Below, piece after piece: positions 34,691-44,874 of a stretch of 64,000 nt of DNA. The stretch comes from Ustilaginoidea virens (lineage: Eukaryota; Ascomycota; Sordariomycetes; Hypocreales; Clavicipitaceae), in the NCBI RefSeq assembly GCF_000687475.1, contig NC_057320.1:2542001-2606000 (forward strand), read 5' to 3'. Below the pieces are notes generated by a model. That model did not search any database. It saw nothing but the letters and a program-made list of their open reading frames with translations, and had not been told where the DNA came from. Within the stretch, counting starts at the first letter, position 1. The number at the start of each line of letters is the position of its first letter. The translations under genes were made by a program, and so were the position numbers.

Positions 34691-36393
34691 ATGCGACAGA
34701 GAATCACCTTTGTAACCCCCCCGGGGGCTGGTATCGGACCCGAAAGTCTAGATTTGCAAGCAGGCAATCTCAGGGGACCTTCAACCACCACCACCCGCGA
34801 GGACAGACTAACCTTTGCTCTGGCTGAGCTGCCGGCCCATATGGCCTCCCTGCTTCCTCGTCTTCGCGAACTGAGCCTGCGGTGGGCAAGCCCGACGGCA
34901 TACGATACCATAGAGCCATACAGCTCGAGAATCCCCCCCGGCTTGCACCTGACCTTTACGCTTGCCGATAGGGGTGACGCAGAGGCTGAGTACGCTGATG
35001 AGTCTTTGCTGCCTCAACGCGAAACACGACTACATCGACCATCAAGCTAATGCGACTTGCAGGCGGAAGCTGTGCGTTGCTCTCTCGGGTTTTTTATCCC
35101 TGGACTGTAAGACGAATGAGGTAAAAAAAAATTGAAAAACAAATTGAAGAACAAATTGAAGAAAAAAAAAAACCAAAAATATAGTGCCAATGCTCTACAC
35201 ATGACTGCTCGGGGCGCTCTGGAGACTAAATCTCGTCCCCATCTCAGACGTTCACAAAGCGAGGCGACGGCCGATCCTTCAACCTCCCCGACGCGAGCCT
35301 TTTCCAGGTGCTGGAAGACCCTTCGCCGCTCACAACCTGGGCGGCGGGAGAGTTCTGCCGCGAAGAGGATACCGAGTGTCATGGTCGCCTGCAGAGTCTG
35401 AGCACGGGCTCCAGCTTGGATATATCGTGGGACTCGACCCTCCAGACCTTGCGCGTCAACTCCTTGCTGCCCCTCCGTCACCAAGCCATCGGGGCTTCTG
35501 GGTCGCCGCACACGCGAACCGAAGTCGGCATACTGTCCAAGGACGCGCCGCCTAACCAGCAACCGCATGAGCTCGGGGTTTCCGGCCTGCTCGTCGTGCT
35601 CGAGGACGCGGCAGAGCCGTCCGGCACGCTGTTTTCCTTCCCCGCGCGGCATCGGCTGAGCAACGCGTCCTTCACGGCGCAGTTTCTTCAACCAACGGGG
35701 CTGCATCCGTCCCTGCAGCTGAGGGTTAGCTCCAACGTGCCGCCCGTGGCTGACGAGCATTGCGCCGCCTTTGCCTACTTCACGCTGCCCAAGACCATCT
35801 TCACAGACAGGCATCAACTGGCCGACCACGTCTTCCTAGCGTCCAAGAACCTGACGGCTTTGCGGCACACCAGCCAGCCGGTGGATCTGGAGGCTCCAGC
35901 TTACACCACCAAGCCGTGGGGGTCTAGCGTCCTGCTAGAATTAGCACCCCCCGGCTCGTACGACGACCCGCAGGCGCAAGAGTGGACAGCCCAAGTCCCG
36001 ATGCACCTGCGTTATTTGAAGCCGTCTCGGAGCGGCAGCGTCGCCGTGGAGATTCCGTACCCTGCCGTCTTCTGGGCATGCAGCTCATCAGCCCAAGCCG
36101 ACTTTTCCAACAACCCCTTCGACCGCACCCGCCTCGGCTACGACGGGCTTCTCGACACAAACACCGTCTTCTGGCATGTCGGGCCGCAACCCGTCGCAGC
36201 GGACAGGATCACCGCATCCTTGTCGGTGCCGGTGCTGGCCGACAAGGCGACGTCTTGGGTTGGCCCGGGGACACTCGCCACGGTATCGCTCGGCTTTGCG
36301 TGGCTTCTGTGGAAACTAGCCGCTGCGTATTCAATCTCGGGTTACGGGCACACTCCACGCCGGCAGAGTGCCCAGGCCAGGAAGCAGAAGTAG
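34691..36393 (+). CDS. pbn1: Pbn1/PIG-X family subunit of GPI mannosyltransferase I
   Basis: ER membrane protein that partners the catalytic subunit Gpi14/PIG-M to add the first mannose to the GPI anchor precursor. Exons are 34691-34989, 35063-35120 and 35248-36393, giving 500 residues. The N-terminus MRQRITFVTPPG and the stretch EDRLTFALAELP match the family. The first intron removes a segment that would otherwise stop at 35047-35049; the join gives DAEAERKLCVALSGFL. The second intron is A-rich on its 5' side. The conserved C-terminal domain has PMHLRYLKPSRSG, EIPYPAVFWAC and NPFDRTRLGYDGL. One transmembrane segment lies near residues 455-480 (GTLATVSLGFAWLLWKLAA), followed by a short basic tail, as expected for a type I ER protein. 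It runs toward hsp104, tail to tail. Confidence 0.9.
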
Positions 36394-36721
36394 AAGGGAG
36401 CCCGGCTGTAGAGCTGCTTGATCCTCAGGTGTCTCCGGGGGAGGGGGGTGGGGAATACATGCTGAAAGATGACACGAGCAAATATGCCATGCCACAGAGG
36501 CAGCATGCCGATCGGGGATGTGAAGGTGAACATGTATACCTTTACAACGGGACTTGGGTGGGCTGAATCGAACATTGGGAGAGCCCTCTCGACAGTAGGT
36601 TTGTATAATCACTCCAGATGAAGACTACGCCTGTACGCTAGCCACTACCACTAAACAAGAAGCGAACGACACGTGAGAAAAAGACAAAAAGAAAGACAGA
36701 AAGACAGAAAGACAGAAAGAC

Positions 36722-36752
<31 letters not shown>

Positions 36753-37114
36753 AAAGAAAAAAAAACTCCTCGGCTATCACTGACGAAGATGACGATAAAG
36801 GCAGAGGAACCGGGCTTACCCTACACTTTCCAGCAGGACCCTGCTCGTTTCTTTCCATCCGTCAATCGCAGCATATCCCAACGGCTATTTGCGTCGTTGC
36901 ATGCATCATGCATCTGTTGCAACCTTTGGCTGTGCAATTCTGCTGCATACTTGGAAATCGAATCTTCCTTTGCATTTGCATTCGTAAATTCGTTAATCAA
37001 ACACACGAGTCCCTCAACGCCGGCACTGTAGTCAGCTACATACAATCTGCCACTCCTTCATCAAGCTTGCTTTTGCCATCATGTACCACCTCCCGACCAT
37101 CCTTTTGATGCCGG
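36394..37114. other. convergent intergenic region with GAAA repeat
   Basis: Lies between the 3' ends of pbn1 (+) and hsp104 (-). A purine tract of GACAGAAA then GAAA units fills about 36676-36757. No gene is seen. Confidence 0.55.
36676..36757. repeat. (GACAGAAA)n-(GAAA)n purine tract
   Basis: About four GACAGAAA units run into about eight GAAA units, in intergenic DNA between two converging genes. Confidence 0.9.
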
Positions 37115-39895
37115 TCAATCATAAATGTCCTCGTCCATATCATCACGAACCAGCTCCTCAACAGCATCATCCGAATCATCCATCATTTCACTGTCCTCCA
37201 TCGATTCGCTATCGGCATGGTTCGACAGGACGGTGATCTTGCCGTCAATGAGTTCAACTCTGGCAACCTCACCGTCGCGAATGTTGTTTCGGAGGATGAG
37301 AATGGCCAGCTTGTTCAGCACCTCCTTCTCAATCAGTCGAGAGAGAGGACGAGCACCATACGCAGGTGAGTATCCAGCATTGCCCAGATAGTCCTTGGCT
37401 TCGTCCGATACCTCGATTTTCACCTTTCGTCCGTTATCTTCGAGGCGCTTCTGAATCTCATCAATGCGAATATCCACAATCTTGCGAATTTCCTTGCGCG
37501 TGAGCCTGTTGAAAATGACGACCGAGTTGATTCGGTTGAGGAACTCGGGCAGAAAGTAGTTGCGCAACGAGCTCATGACCAGTTCCCGGGTTGACGCATC
37601 AATCTTTCCTTCCTTCGAACCGGGTCTGACGAGGTATTCAGCACCGAGATTCGACGTCATGACCACGATGCAGTTTTTGGCGTCCACAACTCTGCCCTGA
37701 CCGTCAGTGATGCGGCCGTCGTCCATGAGCTGCAAGAGCACAGTCAGGATCTCCTTGGCAGCCTTTTCGACCTCGTCAAAAAGTAGTATCGAGAATGGCT
37801 TTCGACGTAGAGCTTCGGTGAGCTGACCGCCGGCGTCGTGTCCCACATAACCCGGAGGTGCGCCAATCATTCGACTGAGCGCGTGTCGCTCCTGGTACTC
37901 GGACATGTCAAATCGAATCATGGCTTTCGGGTCGTCGAATAAAAACTCGGCAAGAGCCTTTGTCAGCAGCGTTTTGCCGGTGCCGGATGGACCGCAAAAG
38001 AGGAAGCTAGGCGGTTGGTTTGGGTTGCTCAATCCAGATCGTTGCAGACGAATGGCGTTGGCCACGGAGTTGACGGCCTCCTTTTGTCCGACGACAATCT
38101 TGCCGAGAACCTTCTCCATGTTGACGAGCTTCTCCTTCTCTGACGTGCGCAGTCGGGTGACTGGGATGCCGGTCCAGCGCGCCACAATCTCGTTTATATG
38201 GTCGGCAGTGACAATGTCCGTTACCATGGCAGTTCCAGCATCACCGCCGGTAGCGTTCAACGCCCTGTCCGCAGCGGCCTTGCGAGCCTCGAGCTCTTTG
38301 ATAACAGCCTGCTGTTCTGGAATGGCCCCGTACTTGAGGTCGGCCGCCTTTGCGTTGTCGCCCGCATTGACAGCATCTTCGAAGCGCTTTTCCAGTTCAT
38401 CGAGCTTGACTTTCGCTAGGTGGACTTCTTCACTGCGCTTGATCTCGTTCTGGTACTTTTCCCGAAGAGGCGAGAGCTCTTCCTCCACGTTTTTCGCGTC
38501 CTTCTTTGCCTGGAGAAGACGAGCCCGGGATGCCTCGTCGTGTTCCTTCTCTAGAGCTGCGATTTCGATCATTAGCTGCCGCAGTTTTCGCTCCAGAGAA
38601 TCAATCACCTCGGGCTGGGATTCTCGGGCAACGCGAACAGCGGCTGCTGCCTCGTCAACAAGATCAATGGCAGAATCAGGCATTCTGCGGCTGGTGAGAT
38701 ATCGCGCTGCGAGGTTGGCTGCGGCCACCAGAGCACTGTCCAGGATGGTAACTCGATGATGCCTATCGTATCGTTCCTTTAATCCTCGCAAGATGGAAAT
38801 TGTCTCGGGGATAGTGGGCTCCTTGACGATGACTTGCTGGAACCGTCGCTCAAAGGCAGCGTCCTTCTCGACATACTTTCGATACTCGGCCAAGGTGGTG
38901 GCACCAATGCAATGCAACTGGCCACGGGCAAGCATTGGTTTCAGCAGGTTTGCCGCATCCATACCGCCTTCACCGGACGAGCCAGCACCCATCAAGAGAT
39001 GGATCTCATCGACGAAGAGAACAATCATTTCCTTGGAGTCCTCGATTTCTTTCAAAACACCCTTCATACGCTCCTCAAACTCGCCGCGAAACTTGCTTCC
39101 TGCCACGAGGGCACCAACGTCAAGTGAAAGGAGTTTACAGTGTTTCAGGTTGTCAGGCACATCTCGATTGACGATTCTTTGGGCCAGACCCTCCACTACC
39201 GTGGTTTTGCCTACACCGGGCTCTCCTATAAGAACTGGGTTGTTCTTTGTTCGGCGGGACAGGATTCGGACCACTCGTCGAATCTCTTCTTCACGACCAA
39301 TGACGGGATCAATCTTCTTGTCCCTGGCCATGGCAGTCATGTCGATGGTGAATTTGGCCAAGTTTTCGTTTTCTTGATCCGTGTCGGCAGTTTTGCTGTC
39401 CACTCTCTTCGTACCTCGAATGGCTTGAACGGCATCTTGAACAAGCTTCGCCTTGGGAATGTTGGCCTCCCGTAGAGCGGTTTGTATTGAATGATCCTCG
39501 GCGAGCGCTGTGATGAGGTGGTCGACGCCAATGTAAGAATCTTTCTGGACCTTTTGCAGATCCATGGCTTTCCTCAAGACTGCATGGAAAGAAGGTGACA
39601 GAGCCACATGCTCAGGCGGAGGATCTTGGCTAGGTAATCGCACCAACGTCTTCTTTAGCGTGCGATCAAAAAGCTGAGGGTCACCGTGGGCCCTCTCGAT
39701 GACTTGTCGGAAAAGTGTAACGGCTGTGTTTTGAGGACCATTCTGCTGATCTTTAGATAGGTCGTTTGGGGGCTCTAACAATGAAACAGCGAGATGCACT
39801 GGTAGTAGTTGCGAATGGCCGTACTGCTCCGCCAAGGCCATGGCGTCCTCGACGGCCTTTTGGGCTCGGTCTGTGAAGTCCATTCGGGTATTCAT
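37115..39895 (-). CDS. hsp104: Hsp104/ClpB-type heat shock disaggregase (Hsp98)
   Basis: Hexameric AAA+ chaperone that pulls proteins out of aggregates together with Hsp70/Hsp40; essential for acquired thermotolerance in fungi. A single uninterrupted exon encodes 926 residues, a normal length. The N-terminal Clp_N repeats occupy about 1-160. The first ATPase has Walker [10 protein letters not shown] (Lys230) and Walker [11 protein letters not shown]. The long coiled-coil middle domain spans roughly 415-535. The second ATPase has Walker A GPSGTGKT (Lys641) and Walker [11 protein letters not shown]. The acidic tail ends in DMDEDIYD, in place of the DDDLD-type end of yeast. A second ATG four codons in could also be used. 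It is divergent from mhr1 across 660 bases that contain stress-element-like words. The lack of introns fits a heat-induced gene, since splicing is heat-sensitive. Confidence 0.97.
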   Translation of the reverse strand: MNTRMDFTDRAQKAVEDAMALAEQYGHSQLLPVHLAVSLLEPPNDLSKDQQNGPQNTAVTLFRQVIERAHGDPQLFDRTLKKTLVRLPSQDPPPEHVALSPSFHAVLRKAMDLQKVQKDSYIGVDHLITALAEDHSIQTALREANIPKAKLVQDAVQAIRGTKRVDSKTADTDQENENLAKFTIDMTAMARDKKIDPVIGREEEIRRVVRILSRRTKNNPVLIGEPGVGKTTVVEGLAQRIVNRDVPDNLKHCKLLSLDVGALVAGSKFRGEFEERMKGVLKEIEDSKEMIVLFVDEIHLLMGAGSSGEGGMDAANLLKPMLARGQLHCIGATTLAEYRKYVEKDAAFERRFQQVIVKEPTIPETISILRGLKERYDRHHRVTILDSALVAAANLAARYLTSRRMPDSAIDLVDEAAAAVRVARESQPEVIDSLERKLRQLMIEIAALEKEHDEASRARLLQAKKDAKNVEEELSPLREKYQNEIKRSEEVHLAKVKLDELEKRFEDAVNAGDNAKAADLKYGAIPEQQAVIKELEARKAAADRALNATGGDAGTAMVTDIVTADHINEIVARWTGIPVTRLRTSEKEKLVNMEKVLGKIVVGQKEAVNSVANAIRLQRSGLSNPNQPPSFLFCGPSGTGKTLLTKALAEFLFDDPKAMIRFDMSEYQERHALSRMIGAPPGYVGHDAGGQLTEALRRKPFSILLFDEVEKAAKEILTVLLQLMDDGRITDGQGRVVDAKNCIVVMTSNLGAEYLVRPGSKEGKIDASTRELVMSSLRNYFLPEFLNRINSVVIFNRLTRKEIRKIVDIRIDEIQKRLEDNGRKVKIEVSDEAKDYLGNAGYSPAYGARPLSRLIEKEVLNKLAILILRNNIRDGEVARVELIDGKITVLSNHADSESMEDSEMMDDSDDAVEELVRDDMDEDIYD

Positions 39896-40555
39896 TGCGA
39901 CGGCGATGTGTCGGAATTATTCTCAAACAACGCCAAAATGGAAAGTATGGCGAGTGTGGTAAGCGCGGGGTTTGAGTTTTAAGATAGGAGAGGTCAAAGT
40001 CAATGAATATCTTTGTCGAAGCCTGTTGGATCGGCCTGATTGGGTATTGTAATGGGCTTCGGTATCAATCAGCTAGACGAAAGAGAGGAGAAAGGGCGTT
40101 GGGAAAAGAATGAGGCAGGGGAGTTGTGTAGCCTGGCGAGATGAGACGAAAAAATATATATCCAAGTGTCAGTGAGGGCTTTGGAAACTTGTCATGCATC
40201 TGGGACGCGTCGAATGTCCCAAGAGAAGAAACCAGGAGTTGCTTGCATCGCCTGGAAGTTGCTTGGAAGCCTCCCGAAGCTCGTGGATGTTTCGTGATGT
40301 CACTGCTTCGAACTGCACCTGATCCTTGCAAGCGAGGGGAAACGGCCGTGTCATTGGACAGCACCATCTCATTTTATCACCTGATAGTGGGCCCGTCGGA
40401 GCTCCCTAACGGCCAAACCAAACAAGCTCTGACTGAACCTCCGGTCACATGATCTGATCGGCTGGACATGTAAGGGAGTTTGTTTGGCTTTTTTTTCCCG
40501 GTCGCCAAGCGTTGAATAAATATCCTGTCGCGGCCACTGCCGAACACAACAGGCC
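39896..40555. promoter_or_regulatory. divergent hsp104 / mhr1 promoter region with stress-like elements
   Basis: Two AGGGG stress-response-element words occur at 40117-40121 and 40335-40339. A series of GAA/TTC triplets spaced by about one helical turn (GAA at 40255, 40266 and 40276, TTC at 40291) resembles a gapped or step-type heat shock element, but the spacing is imperfect. A short TATATAT lies near 40153. These are candidate sites only. Confidence 0.4.
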
Positions 40556-41432
40556 ATGATGAGCAGCGGATCACGCTCACGGGTTACCCAATGGTCAGCT
40601 CGACTGCACTCCTGCATTCGCCAACTGCACGCAGGAGCAGGAGGTCAGTTAGGTCCCTCGGCAGGATCATTGGGACGTCAGAGCCATGGAGAGAAGATTT
40701 GGGTTTTCAGTCACCGAAGATCAGAGCAGACAATCTACTCGTTGGAAGATAAGCTGGATGTCCGTGGCTCTCCAAGTGGCTCGACCTGTTTTACTCGTTT
40801 AATTTATTTTTTTTTTATTTTTTTTATGTTGGCATGCAATTACTGATGCGGAGCTTCGCTGCTCGTAGGGATTTCACGCCTTGAAGCAGCTGCCCTTCAA
40901 CGGCAAAAAGACGAAACCTGCCAAGCTTCGAAAAGATTACTGGGCCCCAATGGCCATGATACAGTTTCCTCAAGGACAAGGAGAAGTCGGCCGCTCGGTT
41001 TACCAGAAACTACGCGAGCTGAAGCACTTGCACGAGGTCGCTTGGCCCAAGGACTTCAGATACAAGCGACCACAAGAGTTCACCGAAGCGGACAAGAAAA
41101 AGATTGCCGAGGAGAAGGAAAAGGGTAGGGACTACAAGCCCGTTCGGACCAAGGCCGAGAGAGGCATTGCTCTCAACGCGCAAAAGAAAAACGCCATCGC
41201 AGATATGGCCACCGTACTAGGTGGCCACGGGAGCGGGAACAAGGTCGCAGCCTCCCCTGCGTCGCATGATGACCAGCCGGAGCTGGTACACGTCTCCATA
41301 AGCTGGGCTAACGATGAGGATAAAAACTATGCCGAGAGTTGGTCAACCAACGTCTCTCATGAGCTACTCAACAAGCCCGTGTACAATAAGTTGGACAGGG
41401 AGGGCGAGAGGGAGGGCGAGTCCGGCGCATAA
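40556..41432 (+). CDS. mhr1: Mhr1/mL67 mitochondrial large-subunit ribosomal protein
   Basis: Member of the Mhr1 family, a fungal mitochondrial ribosomal large-subunit protein (mL67) that in yeast is also linked to mitochondrial DNA recombination. Exons are 40556-40759 and 40869-41432, giving 255 residues. The N-terminus is basic and Ser-rich, suiting a mitochondrial presequence. The core reads EKIWVFSHRRSEQTIYSLE, then after the intron HALKQLPFNGKKTKPAKLRK, DYWAPMAMIQFP and VYQKLRELKHLHEVAW, typical of the family. Lys/Glu-rich helices follow; the C-terminal 60 residues are poorly conserved in type. The donor at 40760 (GTCCGT) is non-optimal but keeps phase. ATG codons at 40556 and 40559 are adjacent and either could be used. 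Confidence 0.88.
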
Positions 41433-41800
41433 AGATGAAGGGTTCTCATCGATGGAAACCTTTGTGCGAGAATACCCATACAGCGGAAGAATGAGGCCCC
41501 GCTACGGAGTATGCTTGCTCAGGAAAGGACGAAAAGAGAAAATTACCCATCGGAGCAGGTTGTTGTACAGAGCCAAACCCTCACCAAGCGTGCTTGAAAG
41601 TATCGGTTGATGACGGCTGTAAATTCATCGAAACCAATGTACGAACAGGTAATGGGGCAACTATCTAGCTTCACTTGTACCATATGCAATCGAAAACCCG
41701 TCAAATAGCGAGCATCCGGCAGATAGAACCTGCGAGTATCGTTCACGAATCATTTCCCCCCATGTTCCTTGGTCGACTGTGAGATCTATAACACTTACAT
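41433..41800. other. convergent intergenic region
   Basis: 368 bases between the stops of mhr1 (+) and the sulfotransferase-like gene (-). Nothing recognisable is seen. Confidence 0.5.
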
Positions 41801-43148
41801 CTAGACGGTGATACGATACTGCCTCATGTACTCATAGAGGGGGGTGTTTTCGTCAACGCATTGGCGGATTTTCATCTGCGCATCCTTTCCGTACGTTTCT
41901 TCCCATGCTCTGTTCTCAGCCTCAACGTTGGGTGTCATCTACGTCTCTAGATTCAGCCGCAAAAGATTCTCGTCTCCGTTCATGTGGCATGCAAGGCGAA
42001 GCTTACCTGCGCGTGCGTTCTGCCCTTGAGCTCTCTCGTTCCCAAAACATCATTGTGAAAACCGTTCCATTTGGCGAAGAGCTTCTCGGCATGCGCCTGA
42101 TCTCCGTCATCCCATTTGAGCATGCTGGGATGGAAATCGATGCCTGTCCTCTGGCAAAACTTTTTGATCATGGGCTCTGGCTTGTCCAGCAAATCATCGG
42201 CATCGACAACAGTCAGCTGGCTCTCATCTACAAGTCCTGTTTGCATGGCGTAGTCGAAAAACTTGACGAGCTCTTTGTATCCCATTTCGCTGGGCCAGAA
42301 CTCGTCAAACCCGCTAATCTTGTCCAGAGGCGGGATACAGCACCGCCAGTAGGAAGGGACAGACCGGCGCGGGTGGCGGATGAGGAATGTAAATTGGAAT
42401 TTTTCCAGACGATGCCGTGGGATGACGGTTGGGTTGCCTGTTTCCTCGCCGCCACCGAGGGAGCCTGCAATTTGGGGATTGTTCTGGTCTTCCGGGGCCG
42501 GGAAAAGATAGTATGCCATGTCTTTGACGAAGACTCGTTTCCCCTAAGTGTGTTTGTTGTCAGTTCATCATAGGGTCCGCGAAATCCAGACAAGGCGCCT
42601 GGGCACGTGGCAAGTTGGAGAGAATTGGACCAAGGCGGCGCTCCGTTAAGTACGCCGCAACCACACAGGGGCCAAAAAAAAAAAATTAATAAATAAAATA
42701 AATTGCAGCACAAGAGGGAAACCGGGCAGGGTAGGTACGAACCTCTTGTTCGACCTTGTCGAACTTCTCAAATGTGTTCCCATAAGTGACGTCTGAGACG
42801 CCACTGGCTTCTCGCCGCTCAACGTCGTCCTTGAAGCGCGGGCTCACGCACTCTGGGCCAAAGTAGAATGCGTCGCCAAACGGTTCGTGCTGGCTAGCCA
42901 GTTGGTCTCTGCGAGTCATGAAGACCTGTGCACCGCATTAGCAGGCCATGTTCAATCTCGTTCAAAACACTCCGTCCGTATGTTCAAGTTCTAGCCGCCA
43001 CGCCCCTTCCAAAGAGCCCAATATTGTCGATATACACAGGCGACCGGCGGTTTTAGGACTGTTCTCAAGCAAGAGTTTCACTCACCCGCTCAAAGGCAGT
43101 GGAGCAAGCTCTAGGATGTGTAACACAAAAGACGGGTCGGGGAGCCAT
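41801..43148 (-). CDS. sulfotransferase-like P-loop protein
   Basis: Exons in coding order are 43148-43086, 42925-42743, 42543-42007 and 41938-41801, giving 306 residues, all in phase. The N-terminus VFCVTHPRACSTAFERVF fits the 5'-phosphosulfate-binding loop of sulfotransferases (PR-x-x-S-T). The segment FLIRHPRRSVPSYWR fits the 3'-phosphate-binding Arg/Ser motif. Between them lie SQHEPFGDAFYFGPE and GKRVFVKDMAYYLFP. The C-terminal part has DADDLLDKPEPMIKKFC, another sulfotransferase-type segment. There is no signal peptide or membrane segment, so it should be cytosolic. Related fungal proteins are usually labelled P-loop NTPase or hypothetical; the acceptor substrate is unknown. The short first exon carries only the loop, so the acceptor at 42926 decides whether the motif is complete. 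Confidence 0.8.
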
Positions 43149-44523
43149 GTTGATGGTACGGAGTGCCTGGTTTCGTTCTTTGAAAATATTGGCATCGTCC
43201 AAGGCTTGGTTACGCGAAAAAGCGTGATGCAGAAACGAGACCTGGGAGATAAAGGGAAATCGCAGACCTCGGGGTGACTTTGTGTTATTTTATAATCGAG
43301 GCAGACGGACGAAGGACCGATGCCACCCTCATTCTCGGTTCGGGCCCTCGGCCAAAAACTCTACTTTGGCGCACCATAGCCCATCATTGGGATTATGACG
43401 CTATGCTCGGGGATGGGAACGAAGCCCTGCCAAGATAATAACTGGATCTTCACGCCACCCACGAGTGGATGGAGGGGGGATCGTGTCGGTCGCTATCTAT
43501 GGCGGAGAGTGGCTGGATGTTGGATTTTACCAATGCTGATGGTCCCAGCAGGCCCTACTCGATAAAAATGTTTGCTTTGCCAATGCGAATCTTTCATGCG
43601 AAAGAAAGCGACCTTTGTGCTTCGGCTGTTCTGGTTGGGCATACATGTGCGAGAAGTGTAGTTGTCCGACTTGCTCTCTAGTCTGCTCCAGGAAAGCATT
43701 CGGCGCTTTCGAGTTGGCGACTCGGATTCCCCCATGTAAAGCCCAAACGTGATGGAAGCTCGGCCTAATCGTATCAGAAAGGACAGGGGGAAAACCTCGA
43801 TCGGAATTCAGGTGGTTCATTGTCTCTGCTTCGGGTTTGCCGCTCTGTCCTCAAGTGCGGCTTTGGACTAATCATAAGCAGCTCCTAGTTTACGAGAACC
43901 CACCCAAAAGAATATTCAGCTTGGCCAGTGACTGAGACGATGGACACGTCACTAGCCTGTTGCCACAGCACGCGGCTAGCATCAATGGCTTCCTACTGGG
44001 GTCAAGACTTCAGCTATCAAGTACAAGGCGAGTCCGTCATTCAAACTTCAGGGCTGTGCCGCCTTGAAAGACACACAACATTCGATGCGGCACCTTCTAT
44101 GCAAATAAGGTATCCCAAGCGTCCGAGCATGTAGAGGAGCATTCCAACGTACCAGCTTCTCCTTGAGCCAAGGCTCGTCAACTGGGCGGCATCTTCTGCA
44201 GTCATGTGTGTGTAAAAGCTTCGAGGTTTCTGCGAGTGCAGCACTCCATGCCCAAGGTCCCGGTATCATTTCTGAGGCAAATCTATTCAAGTCCGTGTGA
44301 GCAGATTATGTTGCAGAAGCGGATGAAATACCTCACTCATTGTAATAGAACTGCATTCTACAGTAACGGCACTGCCACGACATTGTATATCTCCGTCGAC
44401 GTCGACAGTGAGCAAGTCTGTAAGTGCTTGTCAACTTTTCTCCAGTTCCTGTCTGTTATGACTCTCCCCAGCGCCTTGATTTTCAATCCTGACTTTCATT
44501 ATGTATCCTCGTCTCTGCATCGG

Positions 44524-44874
44524 CTAGTTGAACATTCTCCGTAAGGTATTTGTCCTTGTATGATTAGAAGACGAAGACTCCGCTAAAGCCTGATAATGTA
44601 CTGAAAGAAAGTCTTCGACACTTTCCGCATGGCATGTATCTAGCCATGCTGATAATAGCGCCAGCCTAGCCGCTGCATTTTCATGGTTATGACATACTGT
44701 CTCATAATCTTGTTTGCGAGGACTCAACATTCTCCTCATATGGCTTGCACAGGTTGATGAGTAATTAGCCCTCAACGAGAGGATGAAAGTGCTGGATAGC
44801 TCGAAACCCCGTCTCATTTCCTCAAAAGTTGCTAGCACGACCTGAAGGCACCGCTTTGTTTTATCCGAGGGAAT
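44524..44874 (-). pseudogene. uncharacterised open frame, possible exon or gene remnant
   Basis: An open frame of about 116 codons that begins just after a TTAG acceptor-like site at 44875 and ends at a normal stop. Its protein has mixed, helix-like composition (ARLALLSAWLDTCHAES, VEDFLSVHYQALAE) rather than the low-complexity character of other frames nearby. No ATG precedes it in frame within the frame itself, so it would have to be a 3' exon. I do not recognise a family and cannot find matching upstream exons. It may be a last exon, a relic or chance. Confidence 0.25.

Noticed and set aside
34856..35829. Open frames opposite or across pbn1, such as the 260-codon minus-strand frame
   Set aside because: Antisense shadow; pbn1 on the plus strand shows family motifs and consistent splicing.
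37905..39475. Plus-strand frames of up to 284 codons opposite hsp104
   Set aside because: Ser/Arg-rich antisense shadows of a highly conserved gene.
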